A stretch of DNA of 64,000 nt from Paenibacillus typhae (GTDB lineage: Bacteria > Bacillota > Bacilli > Paenibacillales > Paenibacillaceae): positions 124,001-188,000 of the forward strand of contig NZ_FNDX01000001.1 of NCBI RefSeq assembly GCF_900099765.1, read 5' to 3'. The notes beneath the pieces were generated by a model. The model searched no databases. It was not told the origin of the DNA and saw only the letters and a list, made by a program, of their open reading frames with translations. The position numbers were made by a program, and so were the translations under genes. This document shows, one piece after another, positions 9,435 to 19,400 of the stretch. Within the stretch, counting starts at the first letter, position 1, and each line of letters starts with the position of its first letter.

Positions 9435-10205
9435 ATGAGCGCATCTAGTAATGCCGGCAAGAAGCAGCGCATTGATAAAGTGCTGTCCCATATGGGCATC
9501 GGCTCACGCAGTGATATCCGCAAGCAGGCCAAGCAGGGCCTGATTACCGTGAACGGCACTGTCGTTAAAGACAGCGGCTTTCATGTCGATCCTTATAAAG
9601 ACTTAATTGAGGTGGGCGGTGAGGTTGTCCGCTACCGTGAATTTGTGTATCTGATGATGAACAAACCAGCCGGTGTCCTGTCAGCTACAGAGGATAAACG
9701 GGACCGTACGGTACTGGATCTGCTGAAGCCGGAGCATGCCCTGTTCGAGCCATTTCCGGTCGGCAGGCTGGATAAGGATACAGTCGGGCTTCTGCTGCTG
9801 ACCAATGACGGCAAGCTGGCCCATGAGCTGCTCTCCCCGCGCAAGCATGTGCCCAAGACCTATGAAGCTACCGTAGAAGGGGATGTGGATGCTGCGGATG
9901 TGGAGGCTTTTGCCAAAGGGGTTGAGCTGGAGGACGGTTATGTGACCCTGCCTGCACAGCTGAGCATTCTTGGCCGCGAGCGGGGAAGCAAGACCATCTC
10001 GTACATTTCACTTACGATTACAGAAGGGAAGTTCCATCAGGTTAAACGGATGTTTATCGCTGTAGGCAAAAAAGTGACCTTTCTGAAGCGGGTCTCGATG
10101 GGCGAGCTGAAGCTGGATGAGAGTCTGCCGCTTGGAGCCTGCCGGGAGCTGACCGACGCAGAGCTGGCGCTGTTAACTGGCGAGGCTGGAGAATCTGCGG
10201 TTTGA
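9435..10205 (+). CDS. RsuA/RluB-type rRNA pseudouridine synthase
   Basis: Converts a specific uridine in 16S or 23S rRNA to pseudouridine. An S4 domain comes first (RIDKVLSHMGIGSRSDIRK), then the catalytic domain with VGRLDKDTVGLLLLTNDG containing the catalytic Asp, and the late motif GKFHQVKRMF. The VGRLDKDTVGLLLLTNDG form resembles RsuA (16S U516) more than RluB. ATG 9435 is chosen because GGAGGTGG, inside the end of the methyltransferase gene, is well spaced; an ATG at 9417 would place the site inside the gene. It is translationally coupled to the upstream rRNA methyltransferase. Confidence 0.9.
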   Translation: MSASSNAGKKQRIDKVLSHMGIGSRSDIRKQAKQGLITVNGTVVKDSGFHVDPYKDLIEVGGEVVRYREFVYLMMNKPAGVLSATEDKRDRTVLDLLKPEHALFEPFPVGRLDKDTVGLLLLTNDGKLAHELLSPRKHVPKTYEATVEGDVDAADVEAFAKGVELEDGYVTLPAQLSILGRERGSKTISYISLTITEGKFHQVKRMFIAVGKKVTFLKRVSMGELKLDESLPLGACRELTDAELALLTGEAGESAV

Positions 10206-10328
10206 CGGCGTGAGCGTCCGGGTCGATTTTATATAGGCTAAATATATTAACGGGTTTTCATTGACCTGAGTTTGATAAGCTTGCTTAGTACAGCCGGGCA
10301 GAAATAGAAAGACAAGGATGGTGGGGGT

Positions 10329-11126
10329 ATGAAATACAAGCTGATTGCACTGGACGTTGACGGAACGCTTTTGAATGATGATCATAAGCTGAGTGACGAA
10401 AATAAAGAAGCGATTGCCGAGGTGACGCGCCGGGGAGGCCAAATCGTATTGTGCACCGGCCGCAGCCCGCAGAACTCAATTCCTTTTATGGAGGAGCTGG
10501 GACTCACGGGGTATGTCCTTGGACACAACGGCGGGGCGACGGTATCGGTCAGTGACCGCAAGGTGCTTGATCAATACGGGATGGACGGCCGCGGCCTCGA
10601 TCCGTATATCGAATACTGCCGGCAGCATGACATCCATTTCGATGTCAGCACGGCCTTCGAGATGTATGTGGACAACGTGGAGAATCTGACCAAGGAAGCC
10701 AACTATATGTATGAGCACTTCCGGATCATGCCGGCCTCCCTGCCGGCGTGGGAGGAATTCCGCGAACCGATTGTCAAATTTACAGTGTTCACCAAGTCTG
10801 CGGTGCTGGATGAGGCCATGCGGGAATGGGGCACCTGGACCCAGCAGTATAATATGCTGCGCAGCGGCGAGTTTTTTGCCGATTTCATGCATCATGAAGC
10901 CTCCAAGGGCAATGCGCTCAAGAATCTAGCCGCAAGGCTCGGTATCGCGCAGGAGGAAGTAATGGCTATCGGCAACTATTACAATGATATCTCGATGCTG
11001 ACCTATGCCGGCCTGGGCGTTGCCGTAGATAATGCTCCGCTTGAGGTTAAAGCGGCCGCCGATGCCATTACAGGCACGAATAACGAGCATGGTGTTCGGG
11101 ATGCACTTGTGAAATATTGCCTCTAG
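10329..11126 (+). CDS. Cof-type HAD-superfamily phosphatase
   Basis: A 265-residue cytosolic hydrolase with the HAD motif I LIALDVDGTLL, motif II LCTGRSP, a C2B cap domain, motif III Lys in HEASKGNALKNLA and motif IV AIGNYYNDISML. Cof-type enzymes dephosphorylate sugar phosphates, FMN or other small metabolites; the substrate cannot be told from sequence. A variation is that motif IV reads GNYYND rather than the usual GDxxND. A G-rich ribosome site precedes ATG 10329. The gene is closed by a terminator. Confidence 0.88.
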   Translation: MKYKLIALDVDGTLLNDDHKLSDENKEAIAEVTRRGGQIVLCTGRSPQNSIPFMEELGLTGYVLGHNGGATVSVSDRKVLDQYGMDGRGLDPYIEYCRQHDIHFDVSTAFEMYVDNVENLTKEANYMYEHFRIMPASLPAWEEFREPIVKFTVFTKSAVLDEAMREWGTWTQQYNMLRSGEFFADFMHHEASKGNALKNLAARLGIAQEEVMAIGNYYNDISMLTYAGLGVAVDNAPLEVKAAADAITGTNNEHGVRDALVKYCL

Positions 11127-11160
11127 CAACTCCGGCCATAATTGCATTATAATCTTCCCA

Positions 11161-11203
11161 AGCATAAACCAGTGCCTTATGGCGCTGATTTATGCTTTTT
11201 TTG
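11161..11203 (+). terminator. Rho-independent terminator after the Cof gene
   Basis: AGCATAAA pairs with TTTATGCT around an inner AGTGCC/GGCGCT stem, then a run of seven T. Confidence 0.85.
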
Positions 11204-11329
11204 AGTTTGGGCGGTGTGACGGGAGGGGGTGTGGTGTTTAGACGGGAATGGACGGACTGGTGACGGATGAATTTGTGCTGGATAATGAATTCGGTATGTG
11301 TTATCTGATCTGACCGCCATATATTTGGG

Positions 11330-11525
11330 AGCCATCGAAGTAATAAGTGGAAATTCGCCACCTAATACTTCTCCAAACAATGAGAATAGAGTATTAGTTG
11401 GAAAAACGGCACTTAATTATCCGATTTTTGTGCAAAAAGGGGTTTGTGGTCTAATTTAGATGACGATTTTCTACTTAATGAGCTGAAATATTGGAAAACT
11501 GAGTAATTAAGTGGCCAAAATCCAA
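11330..11525. repeat. AT-rich intergenic repeat-like segment
   Basis: A non-coding stretch with repeated AAGTGG / CCACNTAAT words in both orientations (for example near 11346, 11358 and 11505). It also has a block at 11373-11399 (CCAAACAATGAGAATAGAG and the next 8 bases) that recurs, shortened by 5 bases, at 32194-32215. It looks like a degenerate interspersed intergenic element. No gene is visible between 11203 and 11960 except through low-complexity frames. Confidence 0.5.
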
Positions 11526-11529
11526 CTAG

Positions 11530-11825
11530 ATTCGGGAGGCCGGAGGCGGGAGGTGGGAAGCGGGAAGTGAGAAGTGGGAAGCGGGAAGTGGGAAGTGGGA
11601 AGTGAGAAGTGGGGAATGAGAAAAGGAAGTGGGAAGCGGGAGTGGGGAGTGAGAGGCGGGAAGTGGGAAGTGAGAAGTGGGGAATGAGAAACGGAAGTGG
11701 GAAGCGGGAGTGTGAACGTGAGAAGTGGGAAGTGTGAACGTGAGAAGTGGGGAATGAGTAACGGGAATGGGAAGTGGGAAGCGGGAGTGGGGGAGTGAGT
11801 GGCGGGAACCGGGAAGTGAGAAACG
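11530..11825. repeat. Purine-rich low-complexity tract, heptad-like GGGAAGT units
   Basis: About 300 bases of almost only G and A with occasional T/C on the + strand, built from GGGAAGT, GAGAAGT and GGGAAGC units. The frames it opens on the reverse strand give Pro/Ser/His/Phe/Leu repeats and are not credible genes. Around 11583-11615 GGG runs are spaced by 4 bases and could form a G-quadruplex. Confidence 0.9.
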
Positions 11826-11960
11826 GCTACAGGCAGCAGCCCATTCTCCACAAGCCGAGCGGCCCGCCAGCTTAGCCTTCAGATCAAAAAGCGGCTGCAC
11901 GGCCCCGGGAAGGGCGGCGCAGCCGCTTGGTGTCACTGTCGCATAAACCTGCGGACGGAA

Positions 11961-12050
11961 TTAGACAAACAACGAACGGGAAATGATGACGAGCAGGATA
12001 AAGAGCACCAAAATTGCACCGGTCGAAGTAAAGCCTGGCATTGCACCCAT
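11961..12050 (-). CDS. YjcZ-type mini membrane protein, 29 residues
   Basis: The reverse strand from 12050 encodes MGAMPGFTSTGAILVLFILL plus nine more residues ending in SLFV. GGGAGG stands about 8 bases before the ATG. A short polar start followed by one hydrophobic helix matches the YjcZ/SscA-like sporulation mini-proteins, which are spore-coat or membrane associated in Bacillus and Paenibacillus. Such genes are often missed because of their size. The assignment is by overall pattern rather than a catalytic motif. Confidence 0.75.
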   Translation of the reverse strand: MGAMPGFTSTGAILVLFILLVIISRSLFV

Positions 12051-12166
12051 GTCTGATTCCTCCCTTAACTTATGTCTGATCCCCATTGCTGCGTCTGCAC
12101 CAGCTGCGGTGTCCTTGGGATAATGACATCATATGCATATAAGGGGGGGCTGAACTGGTCAGCTGC

Positions 12167-13564
12167 CTAAGACTCGTCAAGATGGGCTTTCAGGATTCTC
12201 AGTCCCTTGGGCAGATGGTTCTTCAGCTGGCCCGAGCTGGCTTTGCCCCAGCCGATTGGCAGGCCTTCGACGCAGACGAGCGTCCAGCCGTGCAGCTCAG
12301 CGGGAACCGGCAGGCTCTCACCGCGCAGCCAGGCCTGAATATCCAGACTGTCAGCAGACAGGTCGAAGCTGCGTGCAGCCTGCTCCGGTGAAAGCGCCAT
12401 GGCCAGGGCATGGGCCGGTTCAATCCGGTTTTTCTTCAAATGCGCTACATGCAGCCCGGCGCGCGGGACCTTGAGGCCTTCCAGCAGGCCGGTATGCAAA
12501 CGTTCATTAAACGCTTCAGGCAGCAGGTAAAGCGACTCTCCAAACAACACTGGTGTACCCTGCACGTTGTAGCCGGGCAGCTCCTTGGCGGCCCAGTCCA
12601 GGAACTGCTGATAAGCCTCACGGACCGAAGCGTTTACGCGAGGGCCGTTTTTGCTTTTTCCGCCGCCGCGTTTATTGCGGGTGCTGACCGCGTCACCGGA
12701 TGCTGAAGCTGGTGCTTTATGCAGCAGCGCGACGAAATGCCCCTCGCCTTTCTCAAGATGAGGCCAGAGCCGTTTGGCCGTAATGAGCTCCATATCGGGA
12801 TAAGCTGCTGTAAAACGGGCGATTGTCTCCTCGTTCTCCTGGCGGTTAAAGGTACAGGTCGAATAAACCATACTGCCGCCCGGCTTCAGCATGATATAGG
12901 CATCCTGCAGAATATCCCACTGCCTGGATGCACACATCCGGACATGGTCAGGGGACCACTCACGGATGGCTGCTGGGTCTTTGCGGAACATGCCTTCACC
13001 GGAGCAGGGAGCATCCAGCATAATCCGGTCGAAGACCTCCGGGAAACGCCGTGACAGCTCGTCGGGAGCAGCACTGGTTACGAGCGCATGGGGAATACCC
13101 AGACGTTCGACGTTCTCGGCCAGAATTTTGGCGCGTTCGGGATGAATCTCATTGGAGACAAGCAGGCCCTGTCCCTGCATCAGGGAGGCGAGGTGGGTGG
13201 TTTTGCCGCCTGGCGCAGCAGCCATATCAAGCACTGTTTCACCAGGCAGCGGTGCCAACAGCTCGGCCGCGGACATTGCTGACGGTTCCTGAATATAATA
13301 TAGTCCGGCAGTATGGAAGGGGTGCCGGCCGGGGCGGGCAGGGTCCTCATAATAATAACCTGTACTGCACCAGGGAACCGGAGTCAGGCCGAACTGCGTA
13401 ATTGCTTGGCTGGCAGGGGCGCTGCCGGAGGTGCTTTTTAAAGTGTTGAACCGCAAGCCCTGGGTCCGCGGCATCGTGTAGCTGTGCAGAAAAGCGTCCG
13501 CCTCCTGCCCCAGCAGCTCTTTCATGGCAGTGGTAAAAGCGGCGGGCAGCCGTTCTTCATTCAT
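12167..13564 (-). CDS. Second RsmB/RsmF-type rRNA cytosine-C5 methyltransferase
   Basis: A 465-residue paralogue of the product at 7915. It shows DMAAAPGGKTTHLA (SAM site), DAPCSGEGMFRKDPA and YSTCTFNRQENEE with the two catalytic cysteines. The linker is shorter and less GC-biased than in the first copy, and the N-terminal part (TAMKELLGQEADAFLHSY) is alignable to it. It is transcribed against its neighbours, divergent from the glycosyltransferase gene. Which copy corresponds to E. coli RsmF cannot be decided here. Confidence 0.9.
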   Translation of the reverse strand: MNEERLPAAFTTAMKELLGQEADAFLHSYTMPRTQGLRFNTLKSTSGSAPASQAITQFGLTPVPWCSTGYYYEDPARPGRHPFHTAGLYYIQEPSAMSAAELLAPLPGETVLDMAAAPGGKTTHLASLMQGQGLLVSNEIHPERAKILAENVERLGIPHALVTSAAPDELSRRFPEVFDRIMLDAPCSGEGMFRKDPAAIREWSPDHVRMCASRQWDILQDAYIMLKPGGSMVYSTCTFNRQENEETIARFTAAYPDMELITAKRLWPHLEKGEGHFVALLHKAPASASGDAVSTRNKRGGGKSKNGPRVNASVREAYQQFLDWAAKELPGYNVQGTPVLFGESLYLLPEAFNERLHTGLLEGLKVPRAGLHVAHLKKNRIEPAHALAMALSPEQAARSFDLSADSLDIQAWLRGESLPVPAELHGWTLVCVEGLPIGWGKASSGQLKNHLPKGLRILKAHLDES

Positions 13565-13749
13565 AAGTCATTCTCCTCTGGTTGATTTCAAAACAGGCTC
13601 AAGTGTTCTTATTCCTTGCTGTTTCAGGTGGATACCGATAAAATCAAGATATGGGACCTCAGCGTTGCCTGTATATGTACATATATATAACTATATCATA
13701 ATTGCCGAGTCTCACCGTAATCGGGGCAATCGAAAAGGGGATGTACCTT

Positions 13750-14886
13750 ATGAATTTGCTGCAAGCGCTATTCTTCCCGCCGGAGCAGCCCGGCGGCGTA
13801 TCTTCCATGATTCCTTACCTGCAGGAGCGGTTCCGCTCCAGCCGCTGGGATATGGATTTGTTCTGGCTGCCCAAGCGGATTCGGAACAAGGGACGCGAAG
13901 AGATTGTCTTTGAAACGTTTGACTGGACGGTGTACGGCGAAAGTCCGGTTGTGCAAAAATATATCCAGACCTACCGTGACTATATCTGGTGGACCAAGCT
14001 GCGGATGAGCAAGCAGTATGATCTGATTCATGCCCATCATCCGATTGCCGGCCTGGCGATGAAGAGGATCTATCCGGATATTCCGCTGATTCAGACGTTG
14101 CACTCCAGTTACGAACGCGAGCTGATCCTTAACGGCGCTATCCAGGAAGGCGGAATAGAGCATCAGTTTCTGGTCTCCATATACCGCGAGCTTGAGCATG
14201 TCAGCGACCGGCTGATGACAGTATCGAACGCATTTGCCGATTATCTGGCACCTTATACAGATCATCCTGCGAACATCGGGGTTATCCCGAACGGTTTTGA
14301 CGAAAAAAGATTTAAGCCGGTTCCGCATGATAACAGTATTCCGCAGCTGGTGACGGTTACGCGGCTGGTTCCTGCCAAAGGCCTGGATATCCTGTTCAGG
14401 GCTTGTGCAGAGCTGAAAAACCGCGGTCATGAATATGTGCTGCATATTATCGGAGACGGCCCTTCGCGCGGGGAGCTGGAGTCGCTGGCGCAGGAGCTCG
14501 GAATTTATAATGAAACGATTTTTTACGGCTATACGCTGCATCCTGAAGAATTCATGCCGTTTTTTGATATTTTTGTACTCCCGTCAAGGGCGGAAGCATT
14601 CGGTTCCGTGTTTGCGGAGGCTGCGCTAAGCTGTCTAGCCCTGGTCGGTACAAATGTCGGCGGGATACCGGAGCAGATTGAAGACGGGGTCAACGGTCTG
14701 CTGGTCAACCCGGATGACCAGAACGCACTTGCCGATGCACTCGAAAAGGTGATTGCAGATCCCGGCTACCGTTATGAGCTGTCGAGATCCGCATGGGATA
14801 AAGCAAAGAGCCAGTATTCCCTGACCCGGGTCGCCAATGAGCTCAAAAAAATCTATCTGCAGTACCAGCCGGAAACGAAAGGGTGA
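13750..14886 (+). CDS. Glycosyltransferase family 4 protein
   Basis: A 378-residue cytosolic GT-B transferase. The N-terminal half carries LIHAHHPIAGLAMK and the acceptor-domain pattern of glycosyltransferase 4. The C-terminal half has IPNGFDEKRFKPV, VTRLVPAKGLDILFRA and the nucleotide-sugar motif EAFGSVFAEAALS followed by GTNVGGIPEQI. It transfers a sugar from a nucleotide donor to an unknown acceptor, perhaps a glycolipid or surface polymer. ATG 13750 is preferred over 13702 and 13741 since AAGGGG stands 9 bases before it. It ends just before the yhaO GTG start. Confidence 0.85.
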   Translation: MNLLQALFFPPEQPGGVSSMIPYLQERFRSSRWDMDLFWLPKRIRNKGREEIVFETFDWTVYGESPVVQKYIQTYRDYIWWTKLRMSKQYDLIHAHHPIAGLAMKRIYPDIPLIQTLHSSYERELILNGAIQEGGIEHQFLVSIYRELEHVSDRLMTVSNAFADYLAPYTDHPANIGVIPNGFDEKRFKPVPHDNSIPQLVTVTRLVPAKGLDILFRACAELKNRGHEYVLHIIGDGPSRGELESLAQELGIYNETIFYGYTLHPEEFMPFFDIFVLPSRAEAFGSVFAEAALSCLALVGTNVGGIPEQIEDGVNGLLVNPDDQNALADALEKVIADPGYRYELSRSAWDKAKSQYSLTRVANELKKIYLQYQPETKG

Positions 14887-14892
14887 GCTCAG

Positions 14893-16302
14893 GTGATTCC
14901 TTTCCGATTCCTGCATGCTGCGGATCTGCACCTGGACAGCCGCTTCGTCGGTCTGGCGCAGCTTCCGCAGGCTGTTCGCTCCTATCTAAGGGAGTCCACC
15001 TTCGCCGCCCTCGGGCGGCTTGTTGGCGTAGCTGTAGAGGAGAAAGTCGATTTTGTAGTCATCAGCGGTGATGTATACGATGTTTCGGATGCTTCGCTGC
15101 AGGGCCAGCTGCGTTTTCAGGAGGCCCTCAGGGAACTGGCCGGACAGGGCATACAGGTCTACCTGATTCACGGCAATCATGATCCGCTGGACGGGCCGCG
15201 CCTGAACATGGAGCTGCCTGCCGGAGTCACCCTGTTCGGAGCCGGAGAGCCGGGACAAGCCGTAGCCTGCCGCCGGAGTGACGGGACGGAGCTGGCTGTG
15301 ATCAGCGGCATTTCTTATCCCACGGCAAAAGTAACGGAAAATACCGCCTTACGGTTCAGCCGCAAGCCGGGCAGCAGCCTGTTCCATATCGCGCTTTTAC
15401 ACGGCAATGTAGACGGTGACTTGCAGCATGAAACCTACTCGCCGTGCACCCGCAAGGATCTGATTGGACGGGGATTTGATTACTGGGCCCTGGGGCATAT
15501 TCATAAGCGCAGTATTCTGCACGAGCGTCCGGCCATTGTGTATCCGGGCAACATTCAAGGGCGCAGTGTCAAGGAGACAGGCCCTAAAGGCTGCTACATA
15601 GTGGATGTAAATGAAGAAGGCCACACCGCTCTGCGCTTTCGTGAGCTGGATACGGTCCGCTGGCAGGTAAAGGAAATACCGATTGACGGTCTGGCAGATG
15701 AGGCGGAGTGGACAAATGCCGTGGAACGGGCAGTAGAGGAAATCCGGGATGAGCTTCCGCAGCTGATGTCTGTCGTGCGCTTCAGACTTACCGGCCGCGG
15801 GAACGTACACAGACTATTGTCTGAAAAAGGGGCTGCTGCCGACCTTCTGACCGAGCTGCAGCGGCGGGAGGCGGTGCGTGCCGGGCAGCAAAGGTATGCG
15901 GGCCTGGTGTGGACCGAAGGCTTTTCTGTAGAGACAGGCCTGCCGGTTGACCGGGAGCGTCTTGTGCAGGAGGACAGTTTCCTCGGCGAGCTGCTGCGGC
16001 TCTCCGGCCGGAGCGGACAGACGCAAGACGGGCTGGAGGACTTGCTCTCGGCAGCGCTCAAGCCGCTGATGGAAAACCGCGAGCTGCGCAGGCTGCTGAC
16101 CGCAATAGACGGAGATGACAAGCGGGACTGGCTGCGCAGCGCCGAAGAGCTTGGCATTACACTGCTGAGCGGTGCGGAGGAAGCTGCACGGACCGGCAGC
16201 CGTCATCAGGTTCATGGTGAAGAGGCAGCGGAAGACCCGGGTATGCCGGATACCTTGATTGGGAATTCAGCAGACACAGGAAGTGGCGCCGAAGAGTGGT
16301 AA
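14893..16302 (+). CDS. yhaO: Metallophosphoesterase, YhaO-type DNA repair exonuclease
   Basis: A 469-residue Mre11/SbcD-like nuclease subunit. The five metallophosphoesterase motifs are visible: AADLHLDS, SGDVYDVSD, HGNHDP, LLHGNVDG and GHIHK. These bind two metal ions for phosphodiester cleavage. The start is GTG 14893 directly after the glycosyltransferase stop. Downstream after 124 bases lies yhaN, its SbcC-like partner, as in B. subtilis yhaO-yhaN-yhaM; yhaM is not present here. The pair likely acts on DNA ends or recombination intermediates. Confidence 0.88.
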   Translation: MIPFRFLHAADLHLDSRFVGLAQLPQAVRSYLRESTFAALGRLVGVAVEEKVDFVVISGDVYDVSDASLQGQLRFQEALRELAGQGIQVYLIHGNHDPLDGPRLNMELPAGVTLFGAGEPGQAVACRRSDGTELAVISGISYPTAKVTENTALRFSRKPGSSLFHIALLHGNVDGDLQHETYSPCTRKDLIGRGFDYWALGHIHKRSILHERPAIVYPGNIQGRSVKETGPKGCYIVDVNEEGHTALRFRELDTVRWQVKEIPIDGLADEAEWTNAVERAVEEIRDELPQLMSVVRFRLTGRGNVHRLLSEKGAAADLLTELQRREAVRAGQQRYAGLVWTEGFSVETGLPVDRERLVQEDSFLGELLRLSGRSGQTQDGLEDLLSAALKPLMENRELRRLLTAIDGDDKRDWLRSAEELGITLLSGAEEAARTGSRHQVHGEEAAEDPGMPDTLIGNSADTGSGAEEW

Positions 16303-16426
16303 AAGACTGCTGCAGGAAAATCAAGTTAACGTGCAGGGTGAAAGAAGCGGAAGTGTCAGACTGTAAGCAGCAGCGGGTATAGAAGCTGTATCAGGCGGCT
16401 GACCGGCAGAAGCGGGGGAATGCGCA

Positions 16427-19400
16427 ATGAAGATAGAGCAGTTGCAGATCAGCGGCTTCGGGCGGCTGCAGCAGCGGGAAATTGAGCTGAAGGAAGGCGT
16501 TACTGTACTATACGGTCGTAATGAAGCCGGCAAGAGCACCACACTGCAGTTTATCCGGGCCATGCTGTTCGGGATTCCCGGCAGGGCGCATCCGGCGGAG
16601 CGGTATGAACCGCTGCAGGGCAGCCAGCACGGGGGGATTCTGACGGCATGCGACAGCACGGGGGCACAGTGGATCATCCGGCGCTACGCTGCCGGAGGGG
16701 AGCAGCAGGCCCGGAGCGAAAGGCTTAGTATTACCGTCCGGCATCCTGACGGCCGGACGGAAGAGGCGTCACAGGAGGAGCTGGAACGCCGGCTGCTGGG
16801 CGGCATCTCGCGAAGCATGTTCCGGCAGCTGTTCGCTGTATCACTGGACGAGCTGCAGGAGCTTGGCGCGCTGCAGTCCGAGGAAATGAGCAGCTATCTG
16901 TTCCACGCGGGCATGGGCGGAGGCGGTGATATTATGCGCGCCGAACGCAAGCTGCTCCAGGAAGCGGAGAAGCTGTATAAGCCGAGGGGCAAAGTGCAGG
17001 AGGCGGCCAAAATCCTTCAGCAGATTGAGAAGCTGGAGCGGGATATGGCCGAGAGCCGGGCTTTGCTGCCCCGGTATAACGCGAATCTGGCTGCGCTTGA
17101 GCTTGCGGAACAGAAGCTGGCAGAGCTTGAGCTTGCACGGAACAGCAAAGGCAGCAGACTGAAGCTGCTGCGCAAAGCGGCAGATATCCGTGAACTGTGG
17201 CTGAAGTGGCGTGAAGCCCGGTTTGAGCTGGAGAGCCTGCCGGAAATATCGGATTTTCCGGAAAACGGCACGGTGCGCTGGCAGACGCTGGAAGCGGAAA
17301 TCAGCAGTGCGGCTGGTGCTGTTGAGCGGCTTCAACGGCAGCGTGACGAGCTTGCCGCCGAGCTGGCGCTCCACCTGCCGGACGAGCTGCTCCTTGCACA
17401 GGGTCCTGTGCTGGACCTTCTTGACCGCAGGCGTGTGAGTTACGAAGACCGCCGGGCAGAGCGGCAGCGCCTGGAAGCCGACCTTGCCGTACACGAGGCG
17501 CATCTGGAGCGCATCCTGCGCAGCCTCGGCACCGGGTGGAGCTATCCGGAGCTTGCCGCTTTTGCGGTTACTGCGGCGGAGCGCGAAGCTGCGCGGCGCT
17601 TTGCCGCCGCATTCGCCGGCTACGACCGGCGCATGGAGGCCCGGGAAGCGGAGCGGCAGAGCCTCCGCTCCCGCCTGGCCGCCGCCGCCGCTGCGCTGCA
17701 GGCGGCGGAGCGCTCGCTTGCGCGCGAGCACGCAAGCGGCGCCGCCAGCTTCGCGGGCCTCGCCCCGCGCAGCCCGCGTGAACGGCTGCAGCTGTGGGAC
17801 GAGCTGCAGCAGGCTGCCGAGCGCTGGCGCGAAGCCCAGCTCGGCACAGCCGGGCCGCTCAGCGGCCCGGAAAGCGCCGGGCGCCGCAGCTCCGGCGCCG
17901 AGAACCGCCGGGCGGCACGCTACCGGCGGTGGCTGGCCGCAGGCGCAGCGCTGACGCTGCTGCTGCCGGCGGCCCTGCAGCTGAGCGGGGCTCCGCCGCT
18001 CAGCGTCTGGTCCGCGCTCGGCCTGCTGGCCGCAGCGGACCTGGCCCTGTGGGCCGGCCTGCGCGCAGCGGGCCGGCAGGGCACCCCGCCGGAGCACGGC
18101 GGCGGGGATCGCGCAGCGGCCGCAGCGGAGATGCTGCGGCTGCGCGGGCTGCTGCTCTCCGGTGCGGAGCCGGAGAGCAGGGGCATGGATGCCGGCGCGC
18201 TTGAGGCCGGCATGCGGGAGCTGCGCCGCCTGATGGAGGCGTGGAACGCCTGGCAGCAGCGCATGGACCGGCTGTCCGGCGAGTGCGAAGCATGCCGGAC
18301 AGAAGCAGAGGCGCTCGCCGGGCATGAGCGCGCCCTGGCAGAGGAGCTGGAGCGCGCCGAGGCGGAGTTTGCTGAACTCGACGGCCGGTACACAGACTGG
18401 CTGCGTCAGCGCAAGCTGCCGGAAGGCTTGTCTCCGGATGGGCTGCCGGATCTCTTTGCGCTGGTAGAGCAGGGAAATGAGCTGCTCCGCCAGCGTGACA
18501 AGCTGACTGTGCGGCTCGGGGAGCTTGGAGCAGAGTGTGAAGCCTATGAGCATGAAGCCTTGTCCCTGCTGCAGCAGGCCGGAGGGAACAGCAGCGGTGA
18601 AGTTCCCCTGTTCACCTTGCTCAGCTGGCTGGAGAACCGGAAACGGGAGTGGGATGTGCTGCGGAGTGAGCTGCTTCGCAGGGAAGGCTTGTCTGCCCGG
18701 ATGGCGGAAATGCATGAGGAGCTGGAGGAGAACAGGCGGCAGCTGGAAGGTCTGGTGCATCGGAGCAGCGCTCTTCTGCGTGAAGGCGGAGCCGGGGACG
18801 GCGAGGACTTTCTGCGGCGCGCTTCGGCAGTGCAGCGGCGGACGGAGCTTGTAAGAGCGATCCGCCAATGGGAGCTGGCCATGTTCACCGGCTGGGAAGG
18901 CAGCAGAGCAGAGCAATTGCAGCAGCTGCTGGAGCAGCACGATGCTTCCTCGCTTGAAGAGGAACGCTCTGCAGCCGAAAATGCTGCGGTGAACCTGGAA
19001 GAAGAGCGGAATATCCTTTTGGAGCAGAGGGGCAAGCTGCTGCAGGAGCAGGAGCATTTGCATGAACGCTGTATGGGGGACACTGTCAGCCAGCAGCTGG
19101 AGGAGCAGCGGTCGGCACTCCGCCAGCTGGCCGGACAGTATGCCGTGACGGCACTGGCAGCAGAGCTGATCGGGCGGACGAGAAGGATTTATGAGCAGGA
19201 GAAGCAGCCGCAGGTCCTGCAGCTGGCTTCAGCCTATTTTGCAAAGCTGACACAGGGGGAATACCGGAGAATGGTTATGACCCTTGGCCATAAAGAGCTA
19301 AAAGCCGAGCATGAAGCGTTGGGTCTGCTCGACAGCGGGCTGCTGAGCCGCGGCACGCAGGAGCAATTGTATCTTGCGGTCCGGCTGGCTCTGGCCGAAA

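Noticed and set aside
11507..11936. Reverse frames encoding Pro/Ser/His/Phe/Leu repeats.
   Set aside because: They only translate the purine-rich tract; no ribosome site or conserved sequence.
16841..19063. A 740-codon reverse frame inside yhaN.
   Set aside because: It is a shadow of GC-rich codon use; the forward frame has Walker A, Walker B and ABC signature motifs.
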